Shown here in pieces: positions 58,948 to 64,000 of a stretch of DNA of 64,000 bases. This DNA comes from Cryobacterium flavum (GTDB taxonomy: Bacteria > Actinomycetota > Actinomycetes > Actinomycetales > Microbacteriaceae): assembly GCF_900103805.1 (NCBI RefSeq), contig NZ_FNIB01000007.1, forward strand, positions 124,001 to 188,000, written 5' to 3'. Position 1 is the stretch's first letter; each line of letters starts with the position of its first letter. The translations under genes were made by a program, and so were the position numbers. The notes under the pieces were generated by a model. It did no database searches and was not told the origin of the DNA. It was given only the letters and a program-made list of their open reading frames with translations.

Positions 58948-61848
58948 ATGACCGAGCAGAGCCCCTATCACCTGCCGCGCCCGCGCCTGACGCCCGAGCA
59001 GGCGACCGAGCTGGCCCGGGACCGGTTCGGAGTGGCGGGCGTTGTCACCGAGCTCGGCAGTAATCAGGACCGCAATTTTCGGATCGAAACGGATGCCGGT
59101 TCCCTCGTTCTCAAAGTCGCCAACCCGGCCATCTTGACGGTGGAGCTCGAGGCCCAGAACGCTGCCCTGGGGCACCTCGCCAACCTGGGGCACCTCGGCA
59201 ACCTGGGTCTCGACCTGCCAGCCGTGATAGCCGGGATCGATGGAGGCGAGGTGCAGCGTGTCACGATCGACGGGCAGAACCTTAACCTGCGCCTGTTGAC
59301 CTACGTCGACGGGCATCCGCTGACCGATGCCGTGCGTCTGTCGGTCGGGCAGATTCGCGGGCTCGGTGACGTGGCCGGACGCCTGGTTCAGGGCCTCGCC
59401 GACTTCGAACACCCGGGAACGGACCGCTTGTCACAGTGGGATCTGCGGCGCGGCGGGGAGGTCATCGATGCCCTCCTCGGCTACGTTGACGACGACGTGC
59501 GCCGCGAACGGCTCCGCACCGTAACCGAGGTCGCACGGCAGCAGGTCGACCGCGTCGCGACCGACCTGCGCGTTCAGACCATCCACGGTGACCTGACCGA
59601 CGACAACGTGGTCAGCCGCACCGACGCCGAGACGATCACCGGAGTGATCGACTTCGGGGACGTGGCCCAGGGCTGGCTCGTCGCCGAACTCGCCGCGACC
59701 TGCGCCTGCGTGCTGTATCGCAGTCCGCGGCATCCGCTCGCCGTCCTCGACGCAATCGAGGCGTTCACCCAGAGGGTGCCGCTCACCGACACCGAACTCG
59801 CCGCCCTCTGGCCGCTGATCGTGCTGCGCACCGCGGTGCTCGTGGTGAGCGGCGAGCAGCAGGTGCACCTCGATCACGATAACGACTACGCCGACGCCAA
59901 CCGCTCTCGCGAGTGGCTCGCGTTTGCCACCGCGGCGGAGCAAGGCGGCGCAGTGCTCGAGGCCCTCATCCGTTTCGTGGTGACCGGCGAGCCGGCGCCG
60001 ATCGTGGCCACTGATCACCCCCTGGCGGGCACCGTCGACCCCGGTGCGATCATCGATCTGTCGGTCACCAGCGCAGCGTTCGACGCTGGAATCTGGCTCG
60101 AACCCGGCATTGACGGGCGCGTGGCAGCGGATGCCGCCGCCCGCTCAGGGCACGCAGTCACCCGCTACGGCGAGTATCGCCTGTCGCAGACCCGCATCGA
60201 CACGGCCGAGGAGTCGGTCACCCTGGCCCTCGGGGTCGAGATGTATCTACCGGCCGGCAGCCCGGTGACAGCGCCGATCGACGGGACCATCGTGGTGGTG
60301 GATGCCGACACCGTGCGGCTCGAGGGCGCAGATTACGACCTGTGGCTGACCGGGGTTCACGGGGGAGGGCTCGACGGCCAGCGGATTCAGGCCGGATCCG
60401 GCCTCGGAACGACCGGCGCCCGGGTGACCGTGCAGGCCAGCCGGCTGCGCGGCATCCGCCCGCCATTTTTCGTCGCACCCTCGGGTGCCGCGCAATGGCA
60501 GCGGGTCTGCCCCGACCCCTCAGCCCTGATCGGGCTGGAGACGGCCCGACCACTCGCCGACCCGGCCGCGCTGCTTGAGCGCCGTGATGCGTCGTTCGCG
60601 CGCGTGCAGGAGCACTACTACGCGGCCCCGCCGCAGATCGAGCGCGGCTGGAAGCACCACCTGATCGACATGCACGGGCAGAGCTACGTCGACATGGTCA
60701 ACAATGTCACGACCGTCGGCCACGGACACCCACGCATTGCCGAAGCAGCCCGAAGCCAGTGGTCGCTGCTGAACACCAACTCGCGTTTTCACTACGACGA
60801 GCTCGTGCGCTTCACCGAACGACTTGCCGAGCTCGCGCCGGACCCGCTCGACACCGTCTTTCTGGTCAACAGTGGCACCGAGGCCGTGGACCTCGCGCTG
60901 CGCCTGGCGCTCACGTACACCGGCCATGACACCGTACTCTCGGTGCGGGAGGCGTACCACGGCTGGTCGATGGCAGCGGATGCCGTCTCCTCCTCGGTCG
61001 CCGACAACCCCAAGGCCCTTCAGACCCGGCCAAACTGGGTGCATCTGGTCGAGGCGCCGAACGCCGTGCGCGGCAAGTATCGGGGCATGCAATCGGCGCC
61101 GCAGTACCTGAATGACCTCGATGGCGACCTCGCCGCCCTCGACGACGAGGGCCACAGCGTCGCCGCATTCATTGCCGAACCGGTGTTCGGCAACGCCGGC
61201 GGAGTGCTGCTGCCCGACGGCTACCTGACCGGCGTCTACGAGAAGGTTCGCGCCCGCGGCGGGCTCTGCATCGCCGACGAGGTGCAGGTGAGCTACGCGC
61301 GCCTCGGTCACCACTTCTGGGGTACTGAACAGCAGAACGTGGTTCCCGACATCATCACCATCGCGAAGGCGATGGGCAACGGGCATCCGCTCGGCGCGGT
61401 CATCACCCGCCGCGACATAGCCGATCGCTTCGCCCTGGAGGGACCGTTCTTCTCTTCGGCCGGCGGCAGCCCGCTCAGTTGCCGCATCGGCCTGACCGTG
61501 CTCGACATCATGCGCGATGAGGGCCTGCAAGGCAATGCCGAGGTCGTCGGCGGGCACCTCAAGCGGGGGCTGGAACAGCTCGGCGAACGGTTCGACCTGG
61601 TCGGCGCGGTCTACGGCATGGGGCTCTACCTCGGCGTCGAACTGGTGCTCGACCGGGTCGATTTCACGCCAGCCACCGCCGTGGCCGCCCGGCTCTGTGA
61701 CGAATTGCTGTTGCGGGGCGTCATCGTGCAGCCCACCGGCGACTTCAAGAACGTGCTTAAGATCAAGCCGCCGCTCTGCCTCACCGTCGCCAGCGCCGAC
61801 CATTTTCTGCACGCCCTCGAAGACGTGCTCGGCGAGCTCGCGGGCTGA
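58948..61848 (+). CDS. Three-domain fusion: APH-like kinase, M23-like domain and class III aminotransferase
   Basis: 966 residues. Residues 1-330: aminoglycoside phosphotransferase/homoserine kinase-like fold with IHGDLTDDNVV near 211 and VIDFGDV near 232, catalytically complete. Residues about 400-500: a domain shaped like M23/lipoyl modules (YLPAGSPVTAPIDGTIVVVD) but with the zinc ligands replaced. Residues about 540-966: class III aminotransferase, NSGTEAVDLALRLA, DEVQVSYARLGHHFWGTE near 776, PLP lysine in TIAKAMGNGHPLG near 807; closest in style to ethanolamine-phosphate phospholyases. A kinase feeding a phospho-amine lyase in one chain is the usual reading. A duplicated GHLxNL stretch lies near residue 74. 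Confidence 0.9.
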   Translation: MTEQSPYHLPRPRLTPEQATELARDRFGVAGVVTELGSNQDRNFRIETDAGSLVLKVANPAILTVELEAQNAALGHLANLGHLGNLGLDLPAVIAGIDGGEVQRVTIDGQNLNLRLLTYVDGHPLTDAVRLSVGQIRGLGDVAGRLVQGLADFEHPGTDRLSQWDLRRGGEVIDALLGYVDDDVRRERLRTVTEVARQQVDRVATDLRVQTIHGDLTDDNVVSRTDAETITGVIDFGDVAQGWLVAELAATCACVLYRSPRHPLAVLDAIEAFTQRVPLTDTELAALWPLIVLRTAVLVVSGEQQVHLDHDNDYADANRSREWLAFATAAEQGGAVLEALIRFVVTGEPAPIVATDHPLAGTVDPGAIIDLSVTSAAFDAGIWLEPGIDGRVAADAAARSGHAVTRYGEYRLSQTRIDTAEESVTLALGVEMYLPAGSPVTAPIDGTIVVVDADTVRLEGADYDLWLTGVHGGGLDGQRIQAGSGLGTTGARVTVQASRLRGIRPPFFVAPSGAAQWQRVCPDPSALIGLETARPLADPAALLERRDASFARVQEHYYAAPPQIERGWKHHLIDMHGQSYVDMVNNVTTVGHGHPRIAEAARSQWSLLNTNSRFHYDELVRFTERLAELAPDPLDTVFLVNSGTEAVDLALRLALTYTGHDTVLSVREAYHGWSMAADAVSSSVADNPKALQTRPNWVHLVEAPNAVRGKYRGMQSAPQYLNDLDGDLAALDDEGHSVAAFIAEPVFGNAGGVLLPDGYLTGVYEKVRARGGLCIADEVQVSYARLGHHFWGTEQQNVVPDIITIAKAMGNGHPLGAVITRRDIADRFALEGPFFSSAGGSPLSCRIGLTVLDIMRDEGLQGNAEVVGGHLKRGLEQLGERFDLVGAVYGMGLYLGVELVLDRVDFTPATAVAARLCDELLLRGVIVQPTGDFKNVLKIKPPLCLTVASADHFLHALEDVLGELAG

Positions 61849-61849
61849 G

Positions 61850-62182
61850 CTAGCGGCGTGTTTTCTCCGGGAGGGGTGCCGTCGGGTCGGGCTCTGCGAT
61901 GAAGACCAGTCCGCCGGCGCTGTTGGCCGAGAGCATGAGCGCTTCGATCCAGTCCCGATTGATCGACGGGATTCGGCTGCCGAAATACCGGTAGTAGAGC
62001 GTGCTCGTGGGGTCGAGCCAGATCGCGCTCCGGCCGCTGCCGACGTCGGCGGAATCGGTCCAGGTGAACACAAAACTTTCGCGCCGGCGCAGCTTGGTAC
62101 TGATCACGATCTGCAAGTGCATGAGGGCGCGATCGTCGAAGGTGATCACGATGCCCGGATTGCCGTAAAGCAATGTACCCAT
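61850..62182 (-). CDS. DUF7882 family protein
   Basis: 110 residues beginning MGTLLYGNPGIVITFDDRAL, then LMHLQIVISTKLRRRESFVF, the opening typical of the short DUF7882 proteins found in Microbacteriaceae and relatives. ATG 62182 has GGAGGTGC upstream; a longer frame to 62344 is rejected. Convergent with the aminotransferase fusion (1 bp apart). Function unknown. Confidence 0.85.
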   Translation of the reverse strand: MGTLLYGNPGIVITFDDRALMHLQIVISTKLRRRESFVFTWTDSADVGSGRSAIWLDPTSTLYYRYFGSRIPSINRDWIEALMLSANSAGGLVFIAEPDPTAPLPEKTRR

Positions 62183-62208
62183 ACGTGCACCTCCTCGATT
62201 ATTCCACC

Positions 62209-62214
62209 ACTGTA
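62209..62214 (-). promoter_or_regulatory. -10 element of the DUF7882 gene
   Basis: TACAGT on the minus strand, giving a leader of about 20 nt with a strong GGAGG site. Confidence 0.4.
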
Positions 62215-62292
62215 GCGGTAGCCGGGGGAGGGGACAGACCCGCTCATCGCCGACAATTCCCGCAGCGTGACCGCGTCGGCCGACCACTCTGC

Positions 62293-62298
62293 TAAAGT
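62293..62298 (+). promoter_or_regulatory. -10 element and leader of rpsO
   Basis: TAAAGT, with a leader of about 85 nt to ATG 62389. The leader contains a short GCCG/CGGC hairpin (62308-62320) and further GC-rich pairing; an S15-binding autoregulatory RNA is possible but not shown. Confidence 0.45.
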
Positions 62299-62388
62299 AT
62301 GAAGGTTGCCGTTCAACGGCCGCGGATAAAGAGAGCTCAGGCATTTGGCCAAGGGCACCGCGCAGTGAGAGAAAGGGGATCCCACTTT

Positions 62389-62658
62389 ATGGCACTCGAA
62401 CCAGATGCTAAGAAGGCGATCATCGAAAAGTACGCTACCCACCCAGGCGACACCGGGTCCCCGGAAGTTCAGATTGCAATGCTCACGCAACGCATTCTCG
62501 ACCTCACCGAGCACCTGAAAGAGCACAAGCACGACCACCACTCACGTCGTGGCCTGCTTCTCATGGTTGGTCAGCGTCGCCGTCTGCTCGGTTACCTGTC
62601 GGACATCGACATCACTCGGTACCGCACACTGATCGGCAGCCTCGGCCTGCGTCGCTAA
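62389..62658 (+). CDS. rpsO: 30S ribosomal protein S15
   Basis: 89 residues, the standard length. Motifs [39 protein letters not shown] and [20 protein letters not shown] are conserved S15 sequence. It binds 16S rRNA three-way junction in the 30S platform. The ATG has GAAAGGGG upstream. pnp, the usual downstream partner of rpsO, does not follow here. Confidence 0.98.
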   Translation: MALEPDAKKAIIEKYATHPGDTGSPEVQIAMLTQRILDLTEHLKEHKHDHHSRRGLLLMVGQRRRLLGYLSDIDITRYRTLIGSLGLRR

Positions 62659-62715
62659 TTACCGTGCAGCTCAACTGCACGTAGCGAAGCAGCGTTGACA
62701 ACGCGAACTTCTTCT

Positions 62716-62750
62716 CAACGGGCCGTCACCTTGTAGGTGGCGGCCCGTTG
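62716..62750 (+). terminator. Terminator after rpsO
   Basis: 15-bp stem CAACGGGCCGTCACC / GGTGGCGGCCCGTTG with one G-T pair and loop TTGTA. Confidence 0.65.
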
Positions 62751-62756
62751 TGTATA

Positions 62757-62790
62757 CCCGAATGCAACACTCAAGGAGCGTGCATTCGGG
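62757..62790. repeat. Second hairpin after rpsO
   Basis: Perfect 10-bp stem CCCGAATGCA / TGCATTCGGG with a 14-nt loop, six bases after the rpsO terminator. Purpose unknown. Confidence 0.5.
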
Positions 62791-63019
62791 CGTGACGACT
62801 GGGGCTACCCGCTCGCACTGGGCAATTTGCGTCAAACGGGCAGCGGATCCGACGCCCCCGTGCCCCCGCACCTGCTGTCGGCGGCCGACGAGGCCGTGAC
62901 ACTCTGCCCACGCCTGGCGCTCTCCCCTCATGCTGCTCCGCCGCAGCCAAGCGCCAGACGGGGGTAGAACGGGGTTGCTAGCATAAGGGGTTGGCAATAA
63001 CGAACGGATACCACAACGC
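62791..63019 (+). other. Remainder of the 361-bp rpsO-APC spacer, no gene seen
   Basis: No coding frame with family likeness on either strand and no tRNA-like fold. TAGCAT (62979-62984) near the 3' end is a possible -10 for the APC gene. Confidence 0.4.
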
Positions 63020-64000
63020 ATGAGTCTCTGGCGCACCAAGAGTATTGAAGATTCGATAGCAGACTCGCTGGAGAAGGGCCACAGCCTTAAACGCACCCTC
63101 GGTACCTGGGACCTCATGATCATGGGTGTCGCCGTGGCCGTCGGAGCGGGAATTTTCTCGGTCGGCGCCAAGGCCGCCGGCAGCTACGCCGGGCCCTCGG
63201 TCACCCTGGCCTTTCTGCTGGCGGCGTTCACCTGCGCGCTGGCGATCATGTGTTACGCCGAATTCGCCTCGGCCGTGCCCGTCGCCGGCTCCGCCTATAC
63301 CTTCACCTACGCCACCCTCGGAGAGTTGCTGGCCTGGATTATCGGCTGGGACCTCATCCTGGAGATGCTCACCGCGGCCGCAGTAATCGCGAAATACTGG
63401 GGTATCTACCTGAGCACAGTGTTCGACCTGGCCGGCTGGAACGTCCCGGCCACGATCCCGGTGCTCGGCCTGGACGTCAGCTGGGGCGCCTTCGTCATCG
63501 TCGCGATCTTCACCACGCTGCTCGTGCTCGGCACCCAGCTGTCGGCCCGGGTCGCGAGCGTGTTCACGATCATCAAGGTCGCCATCGTCGTCTTCGTCAT
63601 TATCGTCGGCGCCTTCTTCATCAACACGGCAAACTACAGCCCGTTCATTCCAGCCGAGGTGCCCACGACGGGCGGCGATGGTGATGTCTGGATGCAGTCC
63701 TTGTTCTCCTTCATGACCGGTGCAGCTCCCGCCCAGTACGGCCTGTTCGGCCTGCTCGCCGGTGCGTCCCTGGTGTTCTTCGCGTTCATCGGTTTCGACG
63801 TCGTGGCCACGAGCGCCGAAGAGGTCAAGAACCCGCAGAAGACTCTGCCGCGTGGCATCTTCGCGGGGCTCGCCATCGTCACGGTGCTCTACCTCGGCGT
63901 GAGTCTCGTGCTCACCGGGATGGTGCCGTACACGGTGCTGGCCGACGACCCGAACGCATCCCTCGCCACGGCCTTCGTCGCTGTCGGTGCCGGCTGGGCT
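63020..64000 (+). CDS. APC-family amino acid permease (cationic amino acid transporter-like), 3' end missing
   Basis: 327 residues are visible before the window ends. N terminus MSLWRTKSIEDSIADSLEKG and SLKRTLGTWDLMIMGVAVAV, GAGIFSVGAKAA followed by about eight helices match the CAT/YfnA branch of the APC superfamily; FIGFDVVATSAEEVKNPQKT is the conserved helix 8 region. Uptake of a basic or neutral amino acid is likely. Confidence 0.92.
   Translation, partial: MSLWRTKSIEDSIADSLEKGHSLKRTLGTWDLMIMGVAVAVGAGIFSVGAKAAGSYAGPSVTLAFLLAAFTCALAIMCYAEFASAVPVAGSAYTFTYATLGELLAWIIGWDLILEMLTAAAVIAKYWGIYLSTVFDLAGWNVPATIPVLGLDVSWGAFVIVAIFTTLLVLGTQLSARVASVFTIIKVAIVVFVIIVGAFFINTANYSPFIPAEVPTTGGDGDVWMQSLFSFMTGAAPAQYGLFGLLAGASLVFFAFIGFDVVATSAEEVKNPQKTLPRGIFAGLAIVTVLYLGVSLVLTGMVPYTVLADDPNASLATAFVAVGAGWA

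Noticed and set aside
62737-62967. A 76-codon frame after rpsO.
   Set aside because: Starts inside the terminator stem, low-complexity composition, no family likeness or ribosome site.

Overview
This 64 kb window is high-GC, densely packed actinobacterial chromosome. The likely family is Microbacteriaceae (Micrococcales). The clues are a DUF7882-type small protein, a stand-alone CGYC mycoredoxin, the ispG-proS-nusA-ylxR-infB-rbfA-truB-ribF order, a bacterial-type ProRS with insertion domain, and the very common word (A/G)CGGATGC. I see no rRNA, tRNA, CRISPR array, insertion sequence or prophage.

Layout. 1-5.8 kb: a tightly overlapping catabolic operon with LIV-type ABC permeases (the first cut by the window edge), an acyl-CoA ligase, a TetR regulator and two alpha/beta hydrolases. 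5.8-21.6 kb: an information-processing and core-metabolism block (ispG, a small winged-helix/membrane pair, proS, nusA, ylxR, infB, rbfA, then folA-thyA and mutY on the minus strand, a degenerate uridine-kinase-like protein, panE, truB, ribF). 21.7-24.6 kb: a gamma-butyrolactone-receptor-like TetR regulator, an MFS exporter and a ROK kinase. 24.7-29.1 kb: a deoxyribose catabolism operon (SorC-type regulator, deoC, two ALDH-family genes, the second lacking its catalytic half). 29-37 kb: an NAD-binding/DUF2867 protein, an SGNH protein, DUF2207, a SNF2 helicase and phosphofructokinase. 37-45 kb: mycoredoxin, MutT-like Nudix, Pit phosphate transporter, two nucleobase permeases, a type-B carboxylesterase and a GAF-LuxR regulator. 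45-47.6 kb: a decaying stretch (MFS gene broken by an in-frame TGA, a VOC-protein remnant) next to an FAH-family gene. 47.7-58.9 kb: Ada-AlkA repair protein, GlcD-type oxidase, PrsW protease, FKBP, BCCT betaine carrier, a protealysin-like M4 protease with an emfourin-like inhibitor, an LLM oxidoreductase and an AI-2E family membrane protein. 58.9-64 kb: a kinase/pseudo-M23/aminotransferase fusion, DUF7882, rpsO and an APC permease cut by the window edge.

Three features cut across the window. First, about twenty genes have a TANNNT hexamer 5-7 nt (mostly exactly 6) before the start codon, which is the geometry of leaderless transcription. Second, two related palindrome-within-palindrome elements with a 24-bp perfect core lie between convergent gene pairs 25 kb apart. 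Third, the octamer (A/G)CGGATGC and its complement occur about fifty times, including one perfectly inverted pair that forms the putative proS terminator. All function statements rest on reading motifs by eye; no database search was run.
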